Positions 1 through 13,253 of a stretch of 64,000 nucleotides of DNA are shown piece by piece (position 1 is the stretch's first letter; each line of letters starts with the position of its first letter). Source of the stretch: Mansonella perstans (taxonomy: Eukaryota > Nematoda > Chromadorea > Rhabditida > Onchocercidae); NCBI GenBank assembly GCA_037074765.1, contig JBAMDO010000382.1:16001-80000 (forward strand), given 5' to 3'. Under the pieces are notes generated by a model that saw only the letters and a program-made list of their open reading frames with translations, searched no databases and was not told where the DNA came from. A program made the position numbers and the translations under genes.

Positions 1-2437
1 TTCCGGAATTATGATATTGCCATTCAATATTTCTCTTCAACCGCATCCATTCTTTGAGCTATCTGTTCATCGGAATAATATTGTCGACGATGCGATGGTT
101 GCATTATTGTCATCAAAGGAAATGGATCTCAAAAAACCATTGAAAGTATGCCTATGTTTATGTAATAAATTTGAAATGATTCTTTTAAATTGATTCTTTT
201 AATCCACTAGATAAAGCTATCAGCTTATTTAATTGATGATGGTTAGTGGGAACTTCTGGGAACGCCCAAAGCTTCTCGAATTTTGTCTCATTCTGTTTCT
301 GTAATAATTCTCATTATTAATTTATTTGCAGTTATTCTCTGCAAAATTTGTTGTACGTTATTATCTTACAGGTTCATTTTTTTGGTGAAGAAGCAGACGA
401 TGCTGGTGGTGTGAAAAAGGAGTTCTTCATGTTACTGTTTCAAGAACTACTGCAAGCAAAGTATGCTAGAGAAAATTAATTTTTCACTTACTGTTGCAGG
501 AAGTTTTAGAGTGCAGAAGAATGAATCGTCAGTTCAAATTGTTTTTATTTTGCTTTTTCATGTTTTTTTATTGGCTAAAGAGGATGTTCTATAGGATCAG
601 CTAGTATGTCGAGTTTACGAATTCTACTTAGTTGCGACATTCATTGCTTTTAGATATGGAATGTTTACGGCGAATGAAGAATCACATTTGATTTGGTTCT
701 CAGGAGTAGAGACAGATCCATTAAGCTTTAAACTCGTTGGAATGCTATGTGCTTTGGCTATTTACAACAGTGTTCTCGTTGATTTTCCATTTCCTTTAGC
801 TCTGTATAAGAAAATCTTGAATATTCCATTGGAATTTGAAGATTTGAATGAATTGAGTCCTGCAGAAGGGAGGTAATTTTCTCTTTTCTTTCAAGAAATG
901 GCAGTAATCGCTTCAAAGAATATCTTTTTCTTGATATAGCTGAACTGCTTATGAGTTACATTTTCAACATAATATCATTTGATATTTTTATACTAACTAT
1001 TGCCGATATTTTAGATCATTAAGAAGTCTTCTGGATTATGAAGAAGATGATATCGAAGAAGTTTTTTGTTTGACCTTCATGATTTCTTTATCTTTACTAG
1101 GCGATAGTAAAGATATCGAACTGAAAACGAATGGTGCAGAAATAGCGGTGAATCAAAACAATAAAAATGAGTTTGTTCAGGTTTTCCTTCTTTTTTATTG
1201 GCTTTTCGTATTCGGTACAACTTTATATAATCTTATATAACAACCTATATAACCTTATATACCTTATATACCTTACACATACCTTATATAACTTTATATG
1301 CAATCAGACAGAATATATTTGATTTATTCTTTTATGTAGGTTGCAATCGTTTTTCCTGTACATAAAGCTAGACTTTTTTATTTCTGTTTGATACAGATAT
1401 TTGATTTTGAATAGCGATATTGTCCTATCCAAATTTGATATATACATTTGAGAAAGTTTAGCTTTATATAAAAAAACGTTTGGAAGAAGGCTGTGATGGT
1501 GAAATAGATCGCCAGATGCGTTCATTTGCTGAAGGATTTGGAAGTGTGATGCATTCAAAAATTATGAATTTCTTTCAACCGCAAGAACTTATGGAGATGG
1601 TTGTTGGCAATGAAAATTATGATTGGAATTTGTTTCGAAAAGTGCGGTTTTCTTTCCCATTTCTCAGTGTGAATTTTATTGAAAGACTCTGGCAGCCAGT
1701 AATAATGAATGAACCTCTGCGATTCTTTCATTATACATTTCTGCAAGATTTCATTTAAACTTGGTCCATAGGTCACACCAACCTTCCTACAAAACTGGGT
1801 TACAGTTTGGCTTCATTTAAATTTGGTCCACAGGTCACCAAGTGTCCTACAAAACTGGGTTACAATTTGTTTAATTTATGATTTAAAAATATTGGCTTTC
1901 AGAATGCGGAATATAAAGGAGTCTACCATGCAAAACATGAGGCAGTGCTTTGTTTCTGGGAAGTTTTCTTTGAACTAAATATTGATCAAAGGAAGAAATT
2001 TTTGCAATTTTTAATGGGAACCACAAGGATACCAATTCAGGTTTTTCATATTTTGCATTAAAAATTACATATAGCTTTTTCAAATGTGAGTAAAAATCTT
2101 TGTGAGCAAAAAAGCAAGAAAGTGAATCTTTTCTAAATAATATTTATTGGCAAAATATCATTGTTTTGATTATATATATTTGACGTTTAAATTTAACCTT
2201 ATAAATGTTGTTTGATTGTTCTTAATTATTCTTAAATTCTTTAAAATTATGAAAATTTTTAATTTGAAGGGTATGTCTGAAGTGAAAATACGAATACAGC
2301 CATGTGATGAATCAGCGCTGCCCGTAGCACATACATGTTTCAATTTGCTTGATTTGCCAAATATCACTAATCGAGAGGAAATGCGGCGAAGGTTATTGAT
2401 ATGTTTGGAACACAGTCATGGTTTTAATCTAGTATAA
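1..2437 (+). CDS. HERC4-like HECT E3 ubiquitin ligase, 3' portion
   Basis: C-terminal HECT catalytic domain of a HERC-family E3 ubiquitin ligase; the gene starts upstream of the window. Exons in phase: ..145, 372-460, 654-872, 1015-1180, 1462-1641, 1903-2040, 2270-2437, with GT/AG at every intron. Readable landmarks are LKKPLKVHFFGEEADDAGGV, YGMFTANEE, FPLALYKKILNIP, ELSPAEGRSLRSLLDY, FQPQELMEMVVGNENYDW and the terminal LPVAHTCFNLLDLP. The catalytic cysteine that takes the ubiquitin thioester is in HTCFNL (codon 2336-2338). The protein ends 30 residues later (GFNLV), as HECT ligases do. The closest family I recall is HERC4/HERC3, which have an N-terminal RCC1-like propeller that would lie outside the window. 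Assignment to HECT is firm; HERC4 rather than HERC3 is from remembered similarity. Confidence 0.9.
1751..1869. repeat. Two-copy 61-bp tandem duplication in a HECT intron
   Basis: Two head-to-tail copies (about 1751-1809 and 1812-1869) share TTTGGTCCACAGGTCAC and TCCTACAAAACTGGGTTACA with a few differences. They lie wholly in the intron between exons 1462-1641 and 1903-2040. Confidence 0.8.
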
Positions 2438-3368
2438 TTGTGCTTAATCATATCATTTTGTTATCGATTCGAAGAAATCAAATGTTATTAGTATTGAATA
2501 CAACGAGCTACTTATTTCTTATTTTTGAAATGATGTGGAAATAAAATTAGCATTGTTTGAACCTATATTGGCTAATGGATTCAGCAAATTCAGATTAAAG
2601 AAATATTAATAGGGAAGGAAAAAATATTCATGAATCAATTATAACATGTAACACATGGGGAGAGAGTAACTCATTTTGGTTTTTAGAATTGACTCCCCAT
2701 GAGATTAGAATATCTAAGTAACCATATGTTATTGTAGCGCAAACTATTTATAATTACTAATTAACATCAGCAATCTGATGATTGTATCTTGTCTTTTCTC
2801 TAATCACAACTACCTTTTTACTGTCGACACTCAACACCACCACCACTACTACTTGGATTCAGTGAATGAGTGAGATTGATTCCATCGGGCAAATCTAAAA
2901 CATTAAACTGGTTTTGTTATTAGGAATTCAAAAACGACCAGTAGGTGTAATTCTTGGCCAATGAGTTCTACTTTTTGTTGTTACAAACTTCTGAAGTGAG
3001 AAAATGGACAAAATTCATCTTCATTTTCTCACTAATTGTATGGTAGTTTTTTCACAAAAGAATGTGTGGAAAAAGTGAGAGTACTTTTATGAGCTTTAGT
3101 AAAACACTTCTGAATGGTCAATATGAGACTCAGAATAAAAATGCAGGAACTGTGACTTGAGAAGGCATTAATTAAAAATGTAATCAAGAAAGATCACTCT
3201 GTACTACTATACAGCATCTCCAATATAGTAAATAGGTATTGCGAGGAAATCAGATTTGTCTTGATTTCGTATCATTCTTGCAGCGAGCCAGGCTCTTCCT
3301 ATCTGTCCATTTTTCTTCCTTACTATTCCATGTTTTTTTCCTTCCTTCGATATTGGCCGAGAATTCTA
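2438..3368. other. Convergent intergenic region between HECT gene and TAF1B
   Basis: AT-rich sequence between the stop of the + strand HECT gene and the stop of the - strand TAF1B-like gene. It should hold both 3' UTRs; AATAAA-like motifs occur on the + strand (for example near 2540). No coding exon was recognised. Confidence 0.6.
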
Positions 3369-6300
3369 TTACCAGTATTTTGGTATTGCTAGCGCAAATG
3401 CACCTTCAAACTCGAAATTAAAATATTCTGAGAACTGATTTCTTATCTGAAAAATAAAAAAGCTATTTGCATGCGAAAAGCGTCAGCTTACACTAGAGTT
3501 CACATTAGTGGAGGTCGTGATTTAACGTTTTTGAAATAAGTTTGGAAATAGTTATATATTAATTGTCTAAATTATTTTAATTTTGAAAGATTCAACAAGG
3601 CATGTGAGAAAATACCCACCTTCTTTGTTAATGAGCTTTTAAAAACACTCGTCTTCGAAAATTCTGTCATGCGATCTTGTTTCCGATATCTATGTCTTTG
3701 TAATGGAGTAGTACTGCTTATTTCTGTAAAATAACTATGTAATTTGAATTCGAATCAAGCATCAATTAAATGTTAAAAATACATGTTGTTTGGAATAACA
3801 GGAAAATGACAAAATTTGAAACCTAACCATCATCGTTTAAACTTATTACGATATTTGCATCATCAGCAGATGTCGATCTGGGGTTGATGTTCGTTCTAGC
3901 AAATGACAGCGTTTGTTCTACTATAAAAATACAAACGTTTCATTTTTTCATTTAACATTTGTTTCTAAAATATGACATGGATTTTTAGAAAAATAAGAGA
4001 CGGTCCAAATCATTATAGTTTATAATTACAGCTGTTCTGGGAATATTTAGTACAGCATGATGATCCATGCTCTATATCATGTCTACTTTTGTTCTGGAAG
4101 ATATTTACAGCACCACCTTTCCATACCATCCTATTTATTCTATTTAATTTAATGAAATTCTATTTAATGAAAACAAGATTAGAAATGATGGACTATTTAT
4201 TCAATTTGTCAAACCTTGTATTTATGTTCTACCCACCTTTTGGGCGTAATTCCAATCGCTCAAAATCGTTAGCTAAAACTTCGTTGAGTGTCCACGGGAA
4301 TAGCACCCTTTCTTCATCCACATCTAAAAAGTATTTGTAATTTACGACGATAATTACTCAACAACATAGGAGGCCAAGGATAAAAATTTTATTCCTAAAA
4401 GCATTTACCATCTGTTTGCTCCATGGAGTATTGTTCTGTTCTAAACAACTGTCTTTTTCGTTCTTCTGATTGCTTTTTCGAGGCATGATCACCTGAGAAT
4501 CATCTATCGATTAATTTCAACTTACTTTGTCTGTATCATCAATTATTAGAGACTTACTACAAAAAAAAACCATAGAGAAAATTTCAAGAAGAAAAATAAA
4601 AATATTAATTATAAATAATTACTTGATTTCCTCCTCCTTCCTCGTTTCACTGGTGTTCTTTTTTTTGTATCCACTGATATGTTTCCGATATGTGTCTGAA
4701 AGAGACTTGTTAGAATTTTTTGTTAAACTAATAATTAAACTTTAACAAAAAAAGGTAATTAAGATTTAATTTAGTAAGCCATATATCTGCATAACAATTT
4801 AGTAAAAATGAAATTAGCTTATGTAAGTATCAGTAAATATAGATGAGGATAACAAAAAAGAAAACAGATTAGCTCCGGTATATTACCGTATTATTGGTAA
4901 TTATTATGCATTTACATAATTACATTAGTTCCATACACGATTATAAAGCTATCATCAAAAAGAGCTAGCTTAGGCTCATCATGTATTGCATGAAAATGCT
5001 AACTTACAACATGAGATAACTGTACCAGTAGTTTTGGCTATCTGATATTTTCTAAATAGATACGAAAAAAGAAAAACTAACTACCAAAAATTTGAAATCA
5101 GCACTTGTGACATTTTCACTGACACGACAAATCTGAACTTCTACAATGCGTGCTTCATCACCTAGCAACTCTACCTGGGCGCAAGTTGTAAAATTTTCAC
5201 AATTTTTAGCAATTTCATTGAGATCGCTCAATCTGTAAGCAAAACAGCAATACTTTTCATTACGCTTTTTTTTATGGTAGAAATTTAAATGCAAAAAAAT
5301 TGCAAAAAAAAACTAACGTATTAGACATTAAACATTTCATTTCTAGCATCAGAAAAAAAGTATAAACAATTTTCAAATCTTCTCCAATCATCAATGAGAG
5401 AATTTCAAGCAGATCAGCAAATGATTCGCTAAAATACGGCGACGCACTTTGGTATATAACATTCACCGCTGCAAATATTATTAATTACTAAATTTACTGA
5501 ATTAATTGAATCATTCGGAATTATGCAGATGTTGCTACAATGTAGAAAAATATAAAAATTAGTGATAAAGCAATTTAATTTAACTTTTGATTATAAACTT
5601 CGAAATTTTTCTTAAAATAACTCGGTGAAAAAATGAAATGAAAATTTAAAATTTTAAAATAACAGTGAAAGAGCGACCAGGTGTATAAATCATAGGAGTA
5701 TAAATTGGTTCGCCAGAATTAAACTTAAGCAATCCAGGACAATATATTGGTCGTGGATATAGCTGAAAAAAAAAGTTTAAAATTTCATAGCATAGATTTT
5801 CAAACAACGATTTTCTTCCAACAATAAATGCTATCTATTATTATCATTCAGTTCACAAATAATTAATTACCTGATATTGTGCCGAGCATGGAAATAACTG
5901 GCGCCATTTCGTTCTTACTTCATCTGAGCCACACGAACTCTGTAACACCAACCTCGTAAAAAATAACTAACATTAATCTTTTTAAAAAAAGAAAAATTTT
6001 GGAAATTTTCCCACATTCTGGAAAACATTGCGAACTAATTTCATCATGAAACGACAAAAGATATCATTTTGTTTCATATTTTTTAAAGTATTGTAGTAAA
6101 CAGAGAAAAAATAGACTTAGATTCACCGCATTGAAATTAGATATTTAGATTTCGTTAATCGTTAAAATAAATTAGATGTTCAGATTTACCTCGTTTTTCA
6201 GTACTTCTTCGTTTTTAGAGCCTTCCACAATTTCATATTCCATTCGATGATTTCTGAACGATTTGAAAAATACGTCGGCATTATATCTACAAAGAATAAA

Positions 6301-8645
6301 ATTATTTGGATAGATGATAGATTTAGATGATAATCATCCTGCTATTTTTAAAAATAATGATTGATACCGATCAATTTTTTTAAAATCTTCTGCGGCAGCA
6401 TTTTTTTCCAGTGCTTCATACCATTCTAAATAATGAGTTGCTTGATAACGAAGAGGTGCTAAAAAAATAATTACATGCAGATAATGCTGATAAATGCACA
6501 TGCTTAAAAAGAACATAGAATTATCAAGATTTTTTGTGAATCAGAAACTGCAATAACTATACAAACCATGTGCAAATTGTATATAACATACTTAACAAAG
6601 CTTCTTTGTTTAGACTCCGTAATGGCGTGAAATCGAAATCATCCTCAAAAACATCCAGCAGTGCGTAATCGCGCTTCTCCATAATAAAACTGTTCGGTAC
6701 GCATCCCTGAAATATCCTAAAGATGAATGAACAAAAAGAAATAAACTATGTTTCCAGTATTTCCAGTATTATTAAAATGAAAAATTTTACTCTAAAATAT
6801 AAATTTCGACCACCCGTTAAAAGACCAGAACCGATCTGCGACACCTTTTTTCCTCGATAATTTTCACGAGTGAATAGCATTCGATAATTTTCAAATACGG
6901 AATCATATTTGGGAAGAGCAGTTGTCCTGAAAATTTCACAATTACATTTTTGTAATTGTAATTCCAATTATATTTTTTATTTCCTGCATGATTTTGCTGT
7001 GAACCATTGATTGTGCTCTTTAATTACGGTGATCATAGATTTTCACTGATTTTTTAATTAAGCTGATGTTGTTAAAATATAACTGGAATGTTTCATTTCA
7101 GCAAGACATGAAACGGAATAGTTATCAACTAGCTAAAGTGTGTGCGCAGGTCCAACAGTCTGACTCTCTCATCAAATAATGAAAGATCCTAAAGTTAGAA
7201 TATTCTTAAAGGTATGTTCTAGGTTTAGGAGAGTATTATTATACCATTAAAATTATTACGCCATTAAATGGCACTTCATTTTTTATTTGTTCTAATTATT
7301 ATGCACTAATTATTATTTTAATTTAGTTTTAATTATTATCCCAATTATTATGCACTAATTATTATGCACTACAATTACGAAATATAGCAAAAGTGAAAAT
7401 AATACCTTTTTTGTAAAACATCTTTTATATGTCTATTGCGCCATACATTCATGCGCATTTTCAGTTGGTGCATCCACAAACCGAAGTTAAACTGTTCCTC
7501 TTTGCTATTCACTGCATCGATCTGTAAATATTACCTTACAAATACAAATTAATTCACAAAACAGAATACCAGTGTCTAAACATTATCTAACATTAATTCA
7601 CAAAATATAATACCCGTATTTTCATATTGAATTCAATATTATCATCGAGGCCGAACATAAGCTTCAGTGCGAACAATATTATTGCAACTGCTTTGACATC
7701 GACGGTTGGCATTATGGAATACCTAAATTATAATTGGGTTGAAAAGTAATGAACTATAAAAATTATGAAAAAAAAATTTTAAGTTTATGAAACAAAAACT
7801 GATCCATATGATTAAATTATGAAATTTGACTCAAAACTTTTATGGTTCGTCTTATGAAATTTGACTCAAAACAGAAAAATTTCATAAATGCTTTTAGGAA
7901 AATAAGTGCCTTTTAATTGAGTGATATCGTGAAGTAAATCATAAAAAGTGCATTAATCAAAGGATGGCTTAAATAAGAGAATTCAAATCATGAATATTTT
8001 ACTTACTGTCGACCACAACCTTCTTCCAACTGATAAGTGCTCTCCTCAAGCGCAAAAGTGATATTATCACAGTAAGCATTGTTTGTTCGCAGCAGTAATG
8101 TTTCTGAATCAACATTGCTGAATCGTTGAGTAAACTGCGCATCGAAAACAATATTTGGGGAGGATATAGAGAAAATGGTATGTAGGTGTTGCATGAAATC
8201 AGTCGGCAAATTCAGGTTGTAACTAAGACGAGCTAAGATCTGAAAACAGAGACAAGTTTTTTTTTATTTGATTTTTTTTAATACGGCAAAATTTTACGCG
8301 TCCTCATATTACGATCTAATTAATGAAAATCCCTCATGCGAGAACTGATCAAAAGTCAAAATAAAAACTGAAGGAATTAAACATACAATCACAGATTTTT
8401 GATATTTAAGCGAAGATAAAGTTTCAGATCAAAAAACATTTAAACAAAAATGCAAAAAACTTGCCCGATCAAAAGAGCATGGAATTGGCTGTACTGGAAT
8501 ATCAGTTAGTTGGGCAATTACCATAATCGTTCGCATATATTCGTGCAGTGGCATTACCTAACATTTATAATAATAAGTAAATTAAATTCAAATCTTTTAT
8601 TTCCCATCTTTATAGACAAAATCCTAAGAAATACCTTGTTGACCT

Positions 8646-8678
<33 letters not shown>

Positions 8679-11600
8679 AACAGAACTGAAATTGATTCTT
8701 TTTATCCGTAAACGAGTAAACCTGTCTTCAACATCGTTATTTTACAGAAATTTCTCATTCTCTCTCTATATATATGTAAAATCAGCTCGATAATTATCTC
8801 ATAGGATAAATAAAGTGTTTTAAGGGAAAATTTTTTTAAATATTTGGATGCTATCTGATCTCACAATTAAGTTCATTATCTGAATCAAATTTATCCTTAG
8901 TTACAAATCATAAAATAATTGATCTGTGTATGGCTTTCATATAACATAAAAAATTTATTATACGGTTTCGCATGAGGAAAGAAGCTTCTACCGCAAAAGC
9001 ACATATGAAAATATATCAGTCTGCTTTCTGAGATATAAAATAGCAAAAACGACGCATACCGGTGATCTCGGACAAAAAGAGAGTCCTTTAGCATTGTAGA
9101 TATCGTTTCCTTTTCGGCCAACAAGTAAAGCTCCGGATTGAAATAATGACACTGGGAATCGCCCTTCACGAAACCACCTATTTGCAAAATTTATCGTGAG
9201 AAATAATGGGAAATAATTTCATCTTTTATACTTAATCATGAATTTCGATATACTGTAATAATAATAGTAATATACTAGTATTATACTGTAAATATAATAA
9301 TAAAATACTGCAATAATAATATACTCTAATAATAATATACTGTAACACCGATGTACTGTAACGATAATATACTGTAATAATAATATGTAATAATGAAATA
9401 CTGTAATAATAATATACTGCAATAATAATATATTGTAAATAATAATATGTTGTAAATACCGTGTAACATCAGATAATAAAATCCAATTTGCACCAGAGAA
9501 TAAACATCCCAAATAAAGGATAACCATAATAATTTCAGTATTCATTGGAATGCGTAGAAGCTGAAAATAAAAAAGATTACAAAATTTGTGAGCATCACAG
9601 TTGGAAATGAAATCATCAGATACTACTATTCATTATAAACTAGCAGTAGTAATAATGTCTAAGCTTTAGAACTGAAACATACAAAACTTATGAGTGCAAG
9701 ATCTGTTATATTCTTACAATGCAAAGCAACTAAAGAACACATCTAATCTCCAGCATGACCATTTTACTTTCAGTGTTTTGCATCTTAATCCTTATAACTT
9801 AATTTACGTAGAATAATCTCATTACACTTACGTTGAATAATCTCATCCGGAATATACATGATATCTTAATCAGCTTTAATTAACAAACTTCAATTACTGC
9901 TTTTATAGTATTTTTTTATCTTCCATTCATGGATTCATCTCCATCTTTGCATTAATATGTTCTTTCATGCGTTTGGAGAAACAATTTTTCGAAACCAAAA
10001 GAAATCACAGAGAAACCTTACTAAACCTTACTTTGGAAAATGCCTCCATTGAAACTTTTGTTCGTTCTTCTATTACAGCTCCTACGACATCCTTCAAATC
10101 ATTCGAGAAAATTAAATCGAAGTGAATAATAATTTCAACTGCATATTCTTTAGCATACAAGAAAGTTCTTTAGCACACATTTATTATAAAATGGTCTCCT
10201 AGGCATAGTTCGTTAGCAAGCACTGACTGAACTGATTTAAATTTAGATAGGAAATCGTAATAAAGATATTAACGCCAAAGAAACATGCCATATCGGAATC
10301 GCTGAAATGAACATCCAGATTTTCCTTGATATTTGGATTTGTTAATAGTGACATAACATTGTCGCCGAGCCTTAATTGTGCTTCTTTTTTTGCTTTAACT
10401 TTCAGTTCTTTTGCTTTTTTTTGTGCTTCACTGCAATGAAGCAATTTAAAAAAACAAATCCTAAAGGGATTTGTTTTTTCACTATGCTAATATGAATTTT
10501 ATCTCAGCTCAGTTCATCAAATTTAAAAATTACAAACACAATATTGTATGTATGAATTTTTTTCACTATTTTATCTCAATTCAGCCTCAAGTAATTCTAC
10601 TGAAAATAGAATCAAAATATTCAAAGTAAGTTATCATATCTCCAAGTTCAATAATATCGAAGATTACTTGAACATTCTAGCAAGAACGAGAATGTTTGTG
10701 TGTATCTAATACTTCAAAAGTACCACTTCGAACTTTCAAAATTTTTCGATATTTCACAATGCCACAAATAACTTAACTTTTCTCGATGTTTTATTAAAGT
10801 CGTGATGAAATTAAAATTATAAGCTTACCATTTTTCATTCTTTACCAATGGACAGTATGGATTTTCCTCATCCAGCTCTTTCTCACAGAATGCTATTCCG
10901 AAGTGTTGAAGGTAATGCTGCAGGATATTCAATACATGCCACTAAAAAAACGAGGATCATAAGTTGACATAATTAATGACATATAAAAGTTTTTACAAAA
11001 TTTCAAGAGTCAAGAAAATATTCCCTATCAATCGAATGACAAAACAGTTTTCAATCCAAAGCACAAAAAAGCAAACCATAGAATAGTGCGCATCGAATTA
11101 CTTGTAATCAACAGAATCTCAAAATTCAAAAATTTCCATAAATTACAAACTTCCTCTTCTTACTCCATTTAAGAAGTAAAACATTAGACTAGCAAAAATA
11201 AACCTTCAGAGATTCTGGCACACTGAAATCGCGAATGAGCATAGCTGAGAAGTGCGAAAGTAATTTTGTAAATGTTGCCAGTCGTAAACCAGCATGTCCA
11301 AGATATGTTGGGAAATCTTTTTTTAAAGCTGGTAAATGATAGTCCTCATCAACAGTCCCTTCATCCTTAAATTATGATTTTGAAAATTTCCTAAATAATA
11401 CATTTAAATATTCTCCCATACTACTTAAAGAACTTTTGGAGTTCATTAATTAAAGGACTTAAAGGATTTCACATTAATACAAAAAAAGAAATGCTACGAG
11501 AAAAACTGTATATTTTCAATGTGAAATCAGAAAAATAATTGATGAGAAGAAACAAATACCACAGAAGCCTTTTTTTCTTGTTCACCATTGTCTATTCTGA

Positions 11601-12128
11601 TCTTCTTTTTACGAATCTTCGTTGAAGATGCTGACATTACAATTGCAGCTTCATCATCATGATCAAATTCACGAAGAATCTAAACCATAAACATACTTAT
11701 TATTAGACTTTCCAAGGACACTAATATGTGACACTAAAATCGATGTGTTTACTACCCGATTATTTTTTGGGCAGATGTTCCTCGAGGATATCAAGTATAA
11801 CAAATGGAAGAACAGTGAAAATAAATTTAAAATCAAAAATTTCTCACCTAAAAATACTTGACCATCATACAATCAATAAATAAACCAATAATCAATAAAT
11901 AAAATCAATAAATGAATGTTTACATATCAAATCTTCCCCATCTCAGTGACACTTGTCACAGTAAATTTAACTATACAATGGTTTTCAATCCTGGTATATC
12001 TTCAGGAACATAATAAATAAGTTTAAAACTTTCCTAACCTGTGATTGTGTATTACATACCGCGCAATAGAAAAAACCATCTACAGGATTAAAATCTGTTG
12101 AACCACAGTTATTGCAATATCCTACCAT
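3369..12128 (-). CDS. TAF1B/Rrn7-type RNA polymerase I initiation factor
   Basis: Large multi-exon gene resembling TAF1B (Rrn7), the TFIIB-like subunit of the Pol I selectivity factor that acts at rDNA promoters. First exon 12039-12128 is an N-terminal zinc ribbon (YCNNCG ... FFYCAVCNTQ: two CxxC pairs). Further exons: 11560-11679, 11204-11365, 10829-10941, 10274-10430, 10032-10091, 9460-9560, 9060-9177 (DVTRWFREGRFPVS, cyclin-fold signature), 8465-8557, 8007-8239, 7614-7722 (VDVKAVAIILFALKLMFGLD, the most diagnostic block), 7406-7521, 6791-6926, 6592-6706, 6368-6458, 6190-6286, 5871-5939, two around 5765-5318, then 5085-5232 and 4623-4695. Additional in-phase exons run to a TAA at 3369, giving roughly 900 residues against under 600 in human TAF1B. 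The junction between the exon near 5670-5765 and the next keeps frame only with a weak donor. The tail carries a basic, NLS-like KKRTPVKRGRRRK. Confidence 0.82.
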
Positions 12129-12639
12129 CTGAATGTACTTCGCCTGTCGTCGGTATATCTTTGTTTCACATTTGGATCATATTCGCAAATTAATCAAATT
12201 TGATTCAACGTATTTGGAACAAAAGATACGCGTAAAGTCTTCCTTAAATTCTAGCTAGGTCCTTAAATGACAAATTCAATAATTTAAATTAAAAAGTCCA
12301 TCATCCAATTAATCTGCATATCCAAATAATTTTCACCATCCAATAAGCTAGTAAACAGAGAGATACATAATTCTAGGTAATCGCATACGGTCAATTTCAT
12401 GTGCATTAAAATGTTAATAATATGATGATATTATATCAATTTATCGATTAAAACTATAAAACGGAGATGACGCAAACATAAATGATTTTGACCGATGTCC
12501 ACTATACAGATAAATAATACCAGCAATGGACTTGCTTACAATTGACAATCAAAGTAAACAAGTACAGATGATGAACAGTGCAAATAAAATAATATTGCAT
12601 TATTAATAATAATACAACAAGCGTGCAGTGCAAGAAAAC

Positions 12640-12891
12640 CTTGAATTCTACATTCCACATATCTGCAAAGCTATATCGATCTGAATATTTCTAGCTAATT
12701 AATTTTTTTATGTAAATATTAGTCCTTTATAATTATTACTCATCATTTTGAAATTCAAATACTGAATGAACATAATACCTAAGGGAATGATTGAAATTCT
12801 AAAAACTTACGACTTAACTGTGTTCGTTTTAAACGCACTGCAATTGTACCACAAGGCATGCAGTTACATCCTAAACCACATAATCTTCCCA
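12640..12891 (-). other. Possible 5' exons of the TAF1B-like gene
   Basis: Two exon-like segments upstream of the zinc ribbon. The first (12811-12891) follows GAATTTTAG, is cysteine-rich (RLCGLGCNCMPCG) and contains an ATG at 12859; it ends at a good GTAAGT donor. The second (12640-12680) ends at GTTTTC and reads HRYSFADMWNVEFK. Translating from 12859, both junctions keep frame into the ATG at 12128, which would add 30 residues to the protein. Because the zinc ribbon is normally almost at the N-terminus and TTCAG directly precedes the 12128 ATG, the shorter start remains possible. Confidence 0.4.
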
Positions 12892-13034
12892 CTAAAATTC
12901 AAAGAACATTTAATCCTGATGTGAGGAAAAAGAGCAGGAGGACTTGAAGAACCAAAAAAGTAAATAAAGGCCAAAAAACATCTCAACAATACGGCAGGAA
13001 AACAAAACAAAATTTTACAGCAAGTGAAAAAATC

Positions 13035-13165
13035 ATCTAAGGTAAGATTGAAATTTCACTTATAATAATCACCTAAGGTAAGATTGAAATTTCACTTGTA
13101 ACCACCTAAAATATAAGATTAAAATTTCACTTGTAATCCTAAGATAAGATTGAAATTTCACTTAA
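13035..13165. repeat. Short tandem repeat, about 4 copies of 30-38 bp
   Basis: Four imperfect copies carry CTAAGGTAAGATTGAAATTT followed by CACTTGTAA. They lie between SGF29 and the possible first exons of the TAF1B-like gene. Confidence 0.75.
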
Positions 13166-13253
13166 AATTCCATTCAACGTTTATTTTTTCAGTAACATAT
13201 ACAAAACTATCCAGATTAAACTCAAGCCTTTTTTAATGATTCATTTAATTTAC

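Noticed and set aside
9235..9460. Tyr/Ile-rich frame at a TAF1B intron
   Set aside because: Produced by an AATATACTGTAATAAT short repeat in the intron; the flanking true exons are 9460-9560 and 9060-9177 in other frames.
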